Origin: Candidatus Alistipes faecavium
GTDB lineage: Bacteria; Bacteroidota; Bacteroidia; Bacteroidales; Rikenellaceae
Reading direction: 5' to 3'
Assembly: GCA_019118605.1 (NCBI GenBank)
Contig: DWYP01000034.1
Location: 1 to 56,239 of the forward strand
Length of the DNA stretch: 56,239 nt
In this document: in pieces, positions 8,335 to 17,062 of the stretch
How the letters are laid out: each line of letters starts with the position of its first letter
Numbering within the stretch: the first letter of the stretch is position 1
Notes under the pieces: model-generated
Seen by the model: the letters and a program-made list of their open reading frames with translations, nothing else
Databases searched by the model: none
Told to the model about the DNA's origin: nothing
Program-made: the position numbers and the translations under genes

Positions 8335-11300
8335 TCAGAAGGTTGCGGAAAGGTTGATCGAATAGGTCGTCGTCATCGGATAGCCCGAGTTCATCGTCGT
8401 CTTGAAGCTGTTCTTGCCGCGTTTCTGGTCGGGAGTCCACAGGTAGACATTGTCGCCCACGAGCGACACGCTGGCGCTCGACATGCGGAGTTTCCGGCAG
8501 ATCGTCTCCGGGATCTTGTAGGTCAGGGCGACGTTCTGCAGCCGGATGTTGGTGCGGCGATGCAGGAAGCGGTCGTTGTAGAGGGCCGCGTGCATGTCGT
8601 TCTTATACGCCGGGCGGGGGTTGAGCGACAGCTGACCCGGGGCGGTCCAATGGTCGAGCACCTCGACAGGGGCATTCTGCTCGATGATGTCGTATCCGCC
8701 GTTCAGCCCGTATTTGTCCATGCTCGTGTACTGCCATCCTCCGATGGTATAGTTCAGCATGAAGCGCAGCGTGAAGTTCTTCCACTGCAGGATGTTGGTC
8801 ATGCTGCCGAACAGTGCCGGGTCGAATGTCTTGCCCGTGCCCACGCGGTTGTCGTAATTGTAGATTTTGGTCAGGTTTCCGCGCTTGTCGTACCACATGG
8901 GCTTGCCGTCTGCGGGGTCGATGCCGACCCAGCGGATCAGGTACCATTCGTTTTTCGAGCGCCCCTCCTCCCAGACATAGCTTCCGAAACTCTTCGTGAT
9001 GCCCTCGTAGAGCGAGATGATGCGGTTCTTGTTGTGGGCGATGTTCAGCTCCGTGCGCCACGTGAACTCCGGATGCACGATGTTGGCCGATACGATGCTG
9101 ATCTCATAGCCGCGGTTGCGCATCTTGCCGATATTGCACAGCACGGTGTCCTCGGAGACGATCGTCGAGACGCGGCTCTCGGTGAGCATGTCGTCCGTCA
9201 GGTTGTTGTAGAACTCCGCGTCGATCATCAGGCGCTTGAAGAGGCCGATGCTGACACCGATGTTGGTCATGTAGGTGGTCTCCCAGGTCAGGCCGGGGTT
9301 CGCCACGGCGCTCTGCAGGGCCCCCATGTTCCCGAGGTACGAATACGATGTGCTGATCGAATAGCTTCCGTCGGCCGACGAGGATGAGATGCGCGAGTTT
9401 CCGCTGGTGCCGAACGATCCCTTGAGTTTCAGCGTGTCGAAGACCTTGCTGCGGAAGAATTTCTCGTTGTGGATGTTCCACCCCAGGCCGATCGACCCGA
9501 AGGTCGCCCAGCGGGAATACTCCCCGAATTCGGAGAATCCCTGACGCCGGACGTTGGCCGTGAGGTAGTAGCGGTCGTCGTAGGAGTATGCCGCCTGCCC
9601 CATGTAGGAGAGCGAACGGTCGAAATCGGTGTTGCTCCCTCCGTCGATATTGGCATCCGAGACATAGTTGATCTCCTTGATCTGGTCGTTGATGAAACCG
9701 TAGCCCGAGACATTGAGGTAGCGGTTCGTCTGGTCCTTGAACTCGAGTCCCGCCAGGGCGTTGATCCTGTGCCGTCCGAACTGCCGGGAGAAGTTGATGC
9801 GGCTGATGCTCGCCCAGTTGAGATTGAAGACTCCGGAGCGGTACGACTGCCCCATGGGCGTATTTTCGACGTATCCCGAGAGGTTCGTCCGGGCGTTGTA
9901 GATTCCCTCGTAGGTGCTGATGTAGTTCGACACGAACTGCGTCGTGACCGACAGCCCCTGAATGGGCTCCCACTTCAGCGAGGCGTTCATCTGGGCGTTG
10001 AGCGAGTACTGGTCGTTGTCGTTCTGGTCGCGCTCCGGGAGGTCGTTGGCCGTGAACTTGTACAGACGCGGCGCATACTCGAAGTACGAGTCGCGGCTGT
10101 AGTAGTTGTACAACCGGTAGGTATGTCCGTCGTTCTCGTAGGGCGAGAAGATCGGGAGCATCATGTAGTAGTTGCGCGTCGAGGGGAAGATGTTGTTGAT
10201 GTTGTACGTCCCGCTGAGCGACAGCGACGCCTCGAAGGTGCGCGTCAGCTTGTAGCTCGAGTTCGCACGCAGCGAAATACGCTGCTGGCGGTTGCCCTTG
10301 AGGATCATGTCTTCGGTGTAGTACCCCCCGGAGATGTAGTTTTTCATCCGGTCGTTGCCGCCGCTGGCGCTGACATCCACCTGGAGCGTCTGCCCGACAT
10401 CGAGGTAAAGGTCGTGCCATTTCGTGTCGGTCGTGGAGTAGCTGTTGTACTCGTTGTCCTGATACGGGAAGGCCGAGAGCGGATATCCCGCGTTGGTCCA
10501 CGCCTCCTGGGCGTATTGCATGTATTGCGAGGCGTTGAGCACCTTGAAGCGCGTGCTCTCGTTGGCGAAGGCGATGCCGTATTTGACGCTGGCGTTGACG
10601 CTGGTCTTTCCGGCCTGTCCCGATTTGGTCGTGATGAGGATGACGCCGTTGGCGCCGTCGGCGCCGTAGAGGGCCGTCGTCGAGGCGTCCTTCAGCACCG
10701 TGATCGACTCGATGTCGTTGGGATTCAGAAACGACAGCGGCGCCACGGTGTAGGAGGTTCCGATCGTCATGCCGTTGATGTCCCCCGTATAGATCGGGGC
10801 GCCGTCAACGACCCACAGGGGGTTGTTCGCGGCGTTGAGCGAGGCGTCTCCGCGGATGCGCACCGTCATGCGGGCACGCATGCTTTCGTCGTTGTTGTTG
10901 AACCCCGAGGTTACGGTCATACCCGGCACCAGACCGTCGAGCATCTTGTCGACGCTGGCCACGGGCATCAGTTCCAGCTTCTTGGCCGTGACCTGATAGG
11001 CGCTTCCCACCAGATCCTCGCGGCGCTGGACGACGCCGTATCCCGTGACGACGACCTCGTCGATTTCGGTATCGGGCTGCAGCCGCACCTTGATCGACGT
11101 CTGCTCGAGGATCCCGATGTCGCGGGTCTTCATTCCCACATAGGAGATCGACAGCACGACGACCTTGCCGTCGTCGGGAACGGCCAGGGAGAACTTGCCT
11201 TCGGTATCCGTATTGACGCCGCGGGAGGTGTTCTTGATGATGACGGCGGCGCCGATGAGCGGCACGCCCTGTTCGTCAAACACCTGCCCGCTGATCGTTT

Positions 11301-11487
11301 TCGTCTTCGACGGCGGGGCCTGCACTTCGTCCGACTCGTACGCGGCGTTCCGCGACGGGAATTCGCCTGATCCCGATCCTTTTGCCGAAGCCGTGATCAG
11401 GGGGATCGTCAGGGCGCACAGCATGATGGCCGTGCGGCGCAGCCAATAACCGGGACTGACAGTGGATAGCGTAAAGTTCCCTTTCAT
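8335..11487 (-). CDS. SusC/RagA family TonB-dependent outer-membrane transporter
   Basis: This 1050-residue protein has a signal peptide, a CarboxypepD_reg-like domain (ISGQVFDEQGVPLIGAAVIIKNT..., about residues 64-140), the SusC signature (IDEVVVTGYGVVQRRE), a plug with VVDGAPIY and the NPNDIESITVLKDAST-ALYG box, and a long beta-barrel ending in ...YSINLSATF with terminal aromatic residue. There is no STN domain, so it is unlikely to signal to a FecR protein, and no sigma/anti-sigma pair lies beside it. It is first in a four-gene operon with SusD and two lipoproteins. No -7 box is visible in the 181 bp before it, so transcription may continue from the metalloprotease gene upstream. Confidence 0.94.
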   Translation of the reverse strand: MKGNFTLSTVSPGYWLRRTAIMLCALTIPLITASAKGSGSGEFPSRNAAYESDEVQAPPSKTKTISGQVFDEQGVPLIGAAVIIKNTSRGVNTDTEGKFSLAVPDDGKVVVLSISYVGMKTRDIGILEQTSIKVRLQPDTEIDEVVVTGYGVVQRREDLVGSAYQVTAKKLELMPVASVDKMLDGLVPGMTVTSGFNNNDESMRARMTVRIRGDASLNAANNPLWVVDGAPIYTGDINGMTIGTSYTVAPLSFLNPNDIESITVLKDASTTALYGADGANGVILITTKSGQAGKTSVNASVKYGIAFANESTRFKVLNASQYMQYAQEAWTNAGYPLSAFPYQDNEYNSYSTTDTKWHDLYLDVGQTLQVDVSASGGNDRMKNYISGGYYTEDMILKGNRQQRISLRANSSYKLTRTFEASLSLSGTYNINNIFPSTRNYYMMLPIFSPYENDGHTYRLYNYYSRDSYFEYAPRLYKFTANDLPERDQNDNDQYSLNAQMNASLKWEPIQGLSVTTQFVSNYISTYEGIYNARTNLSGYVENTPMGQSYRSGVFNLNWASISRINFSRQFGRHRINALAGLEFKDQTNRYLNVSGYGFINDQIKEINYVSDANIDGGSNTDFDRSLSYMGQAAYSYDDRYYLTANVRRQGFSEFGEYSRWATFGSIGLGWNIHNEKFFRSKVFDTLKLKGSFGTSGNSRISSSSADGSYSISTSYSYLGNMGALQSAVANPGLTWETTYMTNIGVSIGLFKRLMIDAEFYNNLTDDMLTESRVSTIVSEDTVLCNIGKMRNRGYEISIVSANIVHPEFTWRTELNIAHNKNRIISLYEGITKSFGSYVWEEGRSKNEWYLIRWVGIDPADGKPMWYDKRGNLTKIYNYDNRVGTGKTFDPALFGSMTNILQWKNFTLRFMLNYTIGGWQYTSMDKYGLNGGYDIIEQNAPVEVLDHWTAPGQLSLNPRPAYKNDMHAALYNDRFLHRRTNIRLQNVALTYKIPETICRKLRMSSASVSLVGDNVYLWTPDQKRGKNSFKTTMNSGYPMTTTYSINLSATF

Positions 11488-11668
11488 AGTTTGATGGTTA
11501 GAGGTGTCTGGTTACACGTGTTCGTGTTCCGTATTCCGGGCGCCGGGGTTCGGGGCGTTCCTGTTCTCCCCTCCTCCGGCCCGGGGCTTCGACACCGGTG
11601 GCCGGATTCCCGGCCGCAGTGCGAAGCATTCCTTTTTTCGCAGGCCTCAGGGCGTATCCCCCTGCGGC

Positions 11669-14293
11669 CTATTCCAGAGAGAGCGCCCCGCGCAGGCGGA
11701 AAAGCAACAGGGCGTAGTGCGCGCGGTCGGCCGCATGTGCTGTCGCGGCCTTCGCGGCAAGGAGTTTCTCGCAGCGCCGGGCCGTGTCGTACCACAACGC
11801 CGGCGTCTGGTCGATCGAGCTGATGCTGACCTTCTTCTGCCAGTTATACCCGGCCTTCCCGAACATCCGCTCCCCTATGGCCTGCGGGCCGTACTCGGCA
11901 ACCAGCTGGCCGAACGCTGCGGCGTGGGCCTCGGGAATCTCCGCGGCGGCGATCCGGCGCAGGGAGGGACGATAGGCCTCGGCAGCCGTCAGGGCGCTGA
12001 TCTTGAGCGTGCTGCCGCCCGGTTCGAGATCCGAGACGCAGGCGTCGACGAACTCGCTCTGGAGCATGCGCTGGGTCGGGGTCAGGGGTTTGTTGGCCCG
12101 TGTCGGGCGCCATACGAATTCGAAAATGTCGCCGACGAACTCTTCGGGCGTGTAGGCCTCACCCTGCGCGATGTGCGACGAGAGCACCACGGCCTTGAGC
12201 TTGCCCAGCAGGTCGGAGAAGGTCTCCGAGGTGAATTTCGCGGCATTCCCCACATGCAGGGGCTGGCGCTCGCTTACCGCCGTCCGGTCGATCCACTCGC
12301 TGTCGCCGAGGCGTTCGAGTACCCAGCGGGCCGCGCGCCGCTGCTGTCCGGCCTCCACGGCCTCGGTACGCGAACGGTCGCGCTCATCGTAGAGGCGGAT
12401 ACCCCCGATGTTGAGCATCACGGCCTGTACGTAGCGGTCGTACTGCTTGAGCAGCGCCGCATAGAGCTCCTGACGGTGCTGGTAGTCGGCATCCTCGTCG
12501 TCGGGAATCCATGTGTCGAGGTGTGCGAGGATGTATTTCAGGTTGGCGACCCCGTAGTCGGAGGCGCGGACGGCATCGTCGCCGAGATCCTCCTCGATGG
12601 CCGTGGGGTCGCAGCGGAACGAGGTCTGCTGGCGTCCGTAGCGGTATAGGGGATCTCCGGCATGCTCCTCGATCCACCCTTCCAGCACGGGCTTTTCCTG
12701 CTGCATGTCGCGGGCTTCGGGAATCGGACGGTAGGCGTACTGCACCAGGTAGTAGTCGTAGACCCCGAGGTCGGGAGGCGTCAGGCGCACACCCTTGTCT
12801 TCGGGCTGCGCGACGTAGTTGAACCGCGCGTAGTCCATGATCGAGGGCGTCATGCCGTAGCGGGCCGTAAAGCGCGGATCGCGGAGCGAGTCGACCGCGA
12901 AGGCGGCCGAAGCGGACATGTTGTGCATGAATCCCAGGCAGTGCCCCACTTCGTGGGCCAGGACATACTCCAGCGACTCGCTCATCACCTCCTCGGGCAT
13001 CCGCACCGCACGGACGCGTTCGTCAATCTGCGCCGTCTGGCAGAAACGCCAGCTGTTGATCAGCTTGGCGACGTCGTTGTAGACGATCACCGAGGCATTG
13101 ATGATCTCCCCGGTAGTGGGATCGACCCACGAGGGGCCCATGGCGTTGCTGACGGCCGTCGGGACGTAGCGCACGCAGGAGTATTTGAGGTTGTCGGGGT
13201 CGAACTCGGGATCGTCCGTCGGGAAGGGCTCCACGCGGATGGCATCCTTGAATCCGATGGCCTCGAAGGCCTTGTTCCAGCGCAAGATACCCCGGCGTAC
13301 GGCATCCTGCCATGCGGCGGGGAAGGCGTTGTCGACGTAGAAGACGATGGGTTTCACCGGCTCGGAGAGCTCTCCCCGGCGCAGGGCCGCGGTATCGCGG
13401 GGCTCCAGGCGCCAGCGGTTGACCACCGAATAGGTCACGATCTTGTCGGCGTCGGCCGCAAGGCTCCGACGGTCGGTCAGGAAGGTTCCGATGCGGCTGT
13501 CGGCCAGACGCGGGCGCATCTTCTGCTCGGGGAGCAGCAGGATCGTATGGGTCGCCTGCACGCTCACCGGGGCATCGCGCAGCACGGTGAGCAGCCCCAG
13601 CAGCGAGGAGGTCACCGTATACGACAGGGTGGATTTCACCGAGGCGTTGTCGTCGAAGGCCTTGAGCTCGTCGAACGTGCTGCGCTCGGACTTGAGGCTG
13701 GGTTTCAGTGTCAGCCCTATGGCGGTCTTGGTTCCGAGCGGGGAGAGGTCGTCGACGCTGCGGAACAGCGACGTGGCCTCGAAAACGATGTGCTGCCGGT
13801 CGTCCGACTCGCAGAAGTACTTCTCCCCTCCCCACACGACGGGATTGAGATGGGTCAGGTGAATGTTGCGCCTGTTGAGCGAGTCGGCCTGCGCGAGGTC
13901 GGGAAGCACCGAGATGCGCTCGAGGAAGATGCTGCTGTCGCGTTCGACGAAACGTCCGTGGAGCGGCTGCCGGGCCTTGTATCCGATTGTTGCCACGTCG
14001 CTGTCGCTCGTCCCGGTCACCGTGGCGGCGATGAGCACCTCGCGTCCGAGGTATTGGCGCGGGATCTCGATGTAGAGTTTCCCGTTGACCTTGTGCAGGG
14101 TCAGAAAGGAACTTGAGGCTGTGACACAACCCTTTTCGGCAGAGAAGGTAGTCTTGTATTTCGAGGGTTTCGGCTTTTCGGCCTGTTCGGTTTTACTTTT
14201 TTTCTTTTTGGCGGAAAAGGCCGCAGATGCCGGGAGCGCATATCCGGCCAGAAGGAGGCTGCAGGCCCATATGACAAGGATTCGACGATTCAT
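11669..14293 (-). CDS. Secreted zinc-dependent metalloprotease (DUF5117/DUF5118, Met-zincin)
   Basis: 874 residues from the ATG at 14293; a longer frame uses an unlikely GTG. A signal peptide (cleavage near PASAAF) is followed by a lysine-rich linker and DUF5118/DUF5117-type regions. The metzincin zinc site HEVGHCLGFMHN (HExxHxxGxxH) is coded at about 12920-12965, and the family core PSIMDYARFNYVAQ follows it. It probably acts outside the inner membrane on proteins or peptides; no substrate is shown. Such proteases are often seen next to SusCD-DUF4843 operons, as here, which suggests import of proteolysis products (inference). Confidence 0.88.
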   Translation of the reverse strand: MNRRILVIWACSLLLAGYALPASAAFSAKKKKSKTEQAEKPKPSKYKTTFSAEKGCVTASSSFLTLHKVNGKLYIEIPRQYLGREVLIAATVTGTSDSDVATIGYKARQPLHGRFVERDSSIFLERISVLPDLAQADSLNRRNIHLTHLNPVVWGGEKYFCESDDRQHIVFEATSLFRSVDDLSPLGTKTAIGLTLKPSLKSERSTFDELKAFDDNASVKSTLSYTVTSSLLGLLTVLRDAPVSVQATHTILLLPEQKMRPRLADSRIGTFLTDRRSLAADADKIVTYSVVNRWRLEPRDTAALRRGELSEPVKPIVFYVDNAFPAAWQDAVRRGILRWNKAFEAIGFKDAIRVEPFPTDDPEFDPDNLKYSCVRYVPTAVSNAMGPSWVDPTTGEIINASVIVYNDVAKLINSWRFCQTAQIDERVRAVRMPEEVMSESLEYVLAHEVGHCLGFMHNMSASAAFAVDSLRDPRFTARYGMTPSIMDYARFNYVAQPEDKGVRLTPPDLGVYDYYLVQYAYRPIPEARDMQQEKPVLEGWIEEHAGDPLYRYGRQQTSFRCDPTAIEEDLGDDAVRASDYGVANLKYILAHLDTWIPDDEDADYQHRQELYAALLKQYDRYVQAVMLNIGGIRLYDERDRSRTEAVEAGQQRRAARWVLERLGDSEWIDRTAVSERQPLHVGNAAKFTSETFSDLLGKLKAVVLSSHIAQGEAYTPEEFVGDIFEFVWRPTRANKPLTPTQRMLQSEFVDACVSDLEPGGSTLKISALTAAEAYRPSLRRIAAAEIPEAHAAAFGQLVAEYGPQAIGERMFGKAGYNWQKKVSISSIDQTPALWYDTARRCEKLLAAKAATAHAADRAHYALLLFRLRGALSLE

Positions 14294-14313
14294 TGTTGGG
14301 CTCAAGATTTTCA

Positions 14314-14321
14314 CAAAAATA
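14314..14321 (-). promoter_or_regulatory. -7 promoter box of the metalloprotease gene
   Basis: On the minus strand TATTTTTG matches TAnnTTTG and sits about 20 nt before the chosen ATG. No good -33 element is seen. Confidence 0.5.
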
Positions 14322-14611
14322 ATAAATAATTTCTTTTTATCCTAACGAAAAGAGCTCCGGAGACGAAATAAATTTCAATTTGTGATAAAAAATCCCACCG
14401 TACTTTCAATTTTATATATTATGCATGCAAATTTCTAATAAAATATGATAATTCGTCTTCTATTTATAAAGAGGCGGTTGCAAACATATCTCTTTACGGA
14501 TCGCCCTGATAAAAAATTTGAAAATCTCCCGGCGAAATATTTTACGGCGGGGCCTCTCTCCGAGGCCGCCGGCGTGAAACATCGGCGGCAAGAGATCATC
14601 CGGGCATGCAA
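14322..14611. other. AT-rich intergenic region
   Basis: About 290 bp with no convincing gene. It is much more AT-rich than its surroundings and contains a second minus-strand match to TAnnTTTG (14481-14488), so it probably holds upstream promoter or regulatory DNA for the metalloprotease gene. I see no RNA gene or clear repeat. Confidence 0.5.
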
Positions 14612-14642
14612 AACGGGGGCTGCGGATCTCGCAGCCCCCGTT
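14612..14642 (-). terminator. Intrinsic terminator of the S46 peptidase gene
   Basis: A perfect 13 bp stem (14612-14624 with 14630-14642), read on the minus strand, ends in GTTTTGC. It lies 17 nt after the peptidase stop codon. Confidence 0.85.
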
Positions 14643-14659
14643 CCTGTTGTCTTTCGGGG

Positions 14660-16882
14660 TTATTTTTCGAAGTTCATCTCTTCGAGCAGCCACCCTGCCC
14701 CGGCGTATTTCTCGATCACCCACATCACATAGCGGATGTCCACGCAGACGGTCTTGGCCAGTTCGGGATGGAACCACACGTCCCCGGCCATCGACTCGCG
14801 GTTCCCGTCGAAGGCAAGCCCCACGAGGCGTCCGCGGGCGTCGAGCACCGGGCTGCCGGAGTTCCCGCCCGTGATGTCGTGGTTGGTCAGGAAATTCACG
14901 TAGAGAACGCCCTTCTCGCCCCAGCGGCCCCAGTCCTTCGCGGCAAGCAGTCCGCGCAGGCGTTCGTCGACGCGGTATTCGTACTGTCCGGGATTGTACT
15001 TCTCCATGTATCCCGCCGAGGTCGAACGCGAATCGTAATGGATGCCGTCCGACGGCGAGAGGGGCCCGACGGTTCCGTAGGTCAGGCGCATCGTGGAGTT
15101 GGCATCGGGATACTGCGGCACGCCTTCCGCAGCCCGGAAGTCGTAGAGAAGCCCTTCGTAGAGCGACTCGTAGTGCGAAACGTAGTTCCCGGCGGCACGG
15201 CGTCCGCGACCCATGCCCTTCCCCTTGCCGGCACGGCAGCACCCCTGCTCCTCGGCGCGGTTCACGCACGAGGTGAAGGTCTGCACGCGAACCGATTCGG
15301 TCAGGGCCACCAGCGGGTCGCGGCGGATCTCCTCCACGGAGCGATCCTGTGAGAAGTAGGCATCGTACCGTTCGGCGGTCGAGCAGAACGACGCATCGAA
15401 CGCCTCGCGGGCCATGCGGTCGGCATCGCCTCCCGCCGCGTCGAACATCTCCGCGAGGGCCTCGCCCCACAGCTCCCGGGGAACGTTCGCCGTGAAGTTC
15501 ACCGCCATGCGTGCAAAGAGGTCGCGGTCGGTCGCCGGATCGTAGTTCCCGCGCAGGCGGAACGAGGCATTCAGCACGCTCGCGGCATCCTTGTCGGCCC
15601 GCTTCAGCGAATCGCGGTGCATGCGGTCGAGTTTCCCGAGGTACGACGAGACGCGGTTTGCGGTCAGCAGGGCTTCGCTGGGCCCCAGCCAGGTTTCACG
15701 GAAGTAGTTCAACGCACACTCGGCCTCCGCGCGGGCGGCATATCCGCTTCCGAGAATCTCGAGCAGGTCGCCGTACTCCTCGCTGCGCGACGGGTCGGCG
15801 TCGATCCACTCCTGCATGCGGGCCTCCTCGGCGCGGCGGATCGACGGCACGTCGAAACGCTGCAGGCAGCGCGTCTCCCACTTTGCATAGTCGGCGTAGT
15901 TGCTCAACGAGAAGAAATTGTCCGAATAGGCCATCCGCACGCGGGGATCGCGTTCCATGTGGCGGCGGATGATGTCCATGCGCTCCTGGCGGTTGCAGAC
16001 GACAATCGGGTTCTTGACGCACTGCTTCTCCTCGATGGAGAACGACGAGGAGTAGCGGTTCGTGCGCCCCGGGAATCCGATGACCATCTGGAAGTCGCCG
16101 TCATGCACGCCGCCCGTGGCGATCGACAGCACCCGGCGGGGCTTGAGCGGGACGTTTTCGGGCGCATAGTCCGCGGGGCGTCCCTCAGGATCGGTGTAGA
16201 CCCGGTAGAGGGCGAAATCGCCCTTGTGCTGGGGCCAGCTCCAGTTGTCATAGTCGCCTCCGAAGGAGCCGATCGACACGGGAGGGGCCCCGACGAGCCG
16301 CACGTCCCGGTAGACGTCGTAATAGTACATCAGGTAGCTCTTGCCGCCCCACATGGCCACGCACGAAACCTCGCAGTCGGTCTGTGCGGCGTACTTCTTC
16401 TCGATCTCCGAATAGACGCGGCGCATCGACATCACGCCCCAGCGGCCTTCGGCTTTGAGCCGGTCCTTGATCGCCTCGACCTCCGAGGTCACATCCTCGA
16501 CCTTGCGCAGGAACCACACCGTCTTCCCCGGAACGGGAATCTCCTCCCCGCGCGTACGGGCCCAGAATCCCGTTTCGAGGTAGTTGTGCTCCTCGGTCGA
16601 GAGGGCGCAGATGTCGCTGTAGGCCACGTGGTGGTTGGTGATCATCAGCCCCTGGTCGGAGATCATGCTCCCCGACCCCATGCCGCCGTCCACGGCAACC
16701 ACCGCATCGGCCAGGGCCGCGCCCTGTTCGTTGTAGATCGCTCCGGGCTTGAGTTTCAGCCCTTCGGCCCGCATCTGCGGGTAGATGGGCCCCAGATTGT
16801 GGACAAGCCACATACCCTCGTCGGCTGCCGCCTGCTGCAGAGCCAGAAGAAGCGCGCAGGCGCATGTAAACCATTTTTTCAT
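14660..16882 (-). CDS. S46 family dipeptidyl-peptidase, DPP7-type
   Basis: The 740-residue precursor has a signal peptide and the chymotrypsin-fold S46 triad: His in ITNHHV (H85), Asp in GGDYDNW, Ser in GGNSGSP (about S675). It removes dipeptides from the N-termini of peptides in the periplasm. The residue 18 positions after the catalytic Ser, in LAFDGN, is Gly. DPP7 has Gly there and accepts hydrophobic P1 residues, whereas DPP11 has Arg there for Asp/Glu, so DPP7-type specificity is inferred. A basic Gly/Lys/Arg insert (AGKGKGMGRGRRAAG) is unusual. It lies 180 bp after the polyferredoxin gene, on the same strand. Confidence 0.92.
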   Translation of the reverse strand: MKKWFTCACALLLALQQAAADEGMWLVHNLGPIYPQMRAEGLKLKPGAIYNEQGAALADAVVAVDGGMGSGSMISDQGLMITNHHVAYSDICALSTEEHNYLETGFWARTRGEEIPVPGKTVWFLRKVEDVTSEVEAIKDRLKAEGRWGVMSMRRVYSEIEKKYAAQTDCEVSCVAMWGGKSYLMYYYDVYRDVRLVGAPPVSIGSFGGDYDNWSWPQHKGDFALYRVYTDPEGRPADYAPENVPLKPRRVLSIATGGVHDGDFQMVIGFPGRTNRYSSSFSIEEKQCVKNPIVVCNRQERMDIIRRHMERDPRVRMAYSDNFFSLSNYADYAKWETRCLQRFDVPSIRRAEEARMQEWIDADPSRSEEYGDLLEILGSGYAARAEAECALNYFRETWLGPSEALLTANRVSSYLGKLDRMHRDSLKRADKDAASVLNASFRLRGNYDPATDRDLFARMAVNFTANVPRELWGEALAEMFDAAGGDADRMAREAFDASFCSTAERYDAYFSQDRSVEEIRRDPLVALTESVRVQTFTSCVNRAEEQGCCRAGKGKGMGRGRRAAGNYVSHYESLYEGLLYDFRAAEGVPQYPDANSTMRLTYGTVGPLSPSDGIHYDSRSTSAGYMEKYNPGQYEYRVDERLRGLLAAKDWGRWGEKGVLYVNFLTNHDITGGNSGSPVLDARGRLVGLAFDGNRESMAGDVWFHPELAKTVCVDIRYVMWVIEKYAGAGWLLEEMNFEK

Positions 16883-17062
16883 CGTCTGTCGTTTTATTCG
16901 TTTCCGGCCTCCCTCCGGGACAGCCGTGCGGGCGCTGTCGCGCCCCGTTGTTTTGTCGAAGTCCCCCGCGGATTGGCAACCGCGAGGGACTTCGTCTCAT
17001 GGATGGATCCGGAGGCATGCGCCGCTCCGCACCTGCGGAGCGGAGGCGCCTCCGCATCGCGG

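Noticed and set aside
14445..14732. Small plus-strand open frame of 95 codons before the S46 peptidase gene end
   Set aside because: It runs through a strong minus-strand terminator and the 3' end of the peptidase gene and has no protein-like features.
16958..16993. Terminator between the polyferredoxin and S46 peptidase genes
   Set aside because: There is a good imperfect hairpin (GAAGTCCC(C)CGCGG with its complement), but no T tract follows on either strand, so I do not call it a terminator; read-through into the peptidase gene remains possible.
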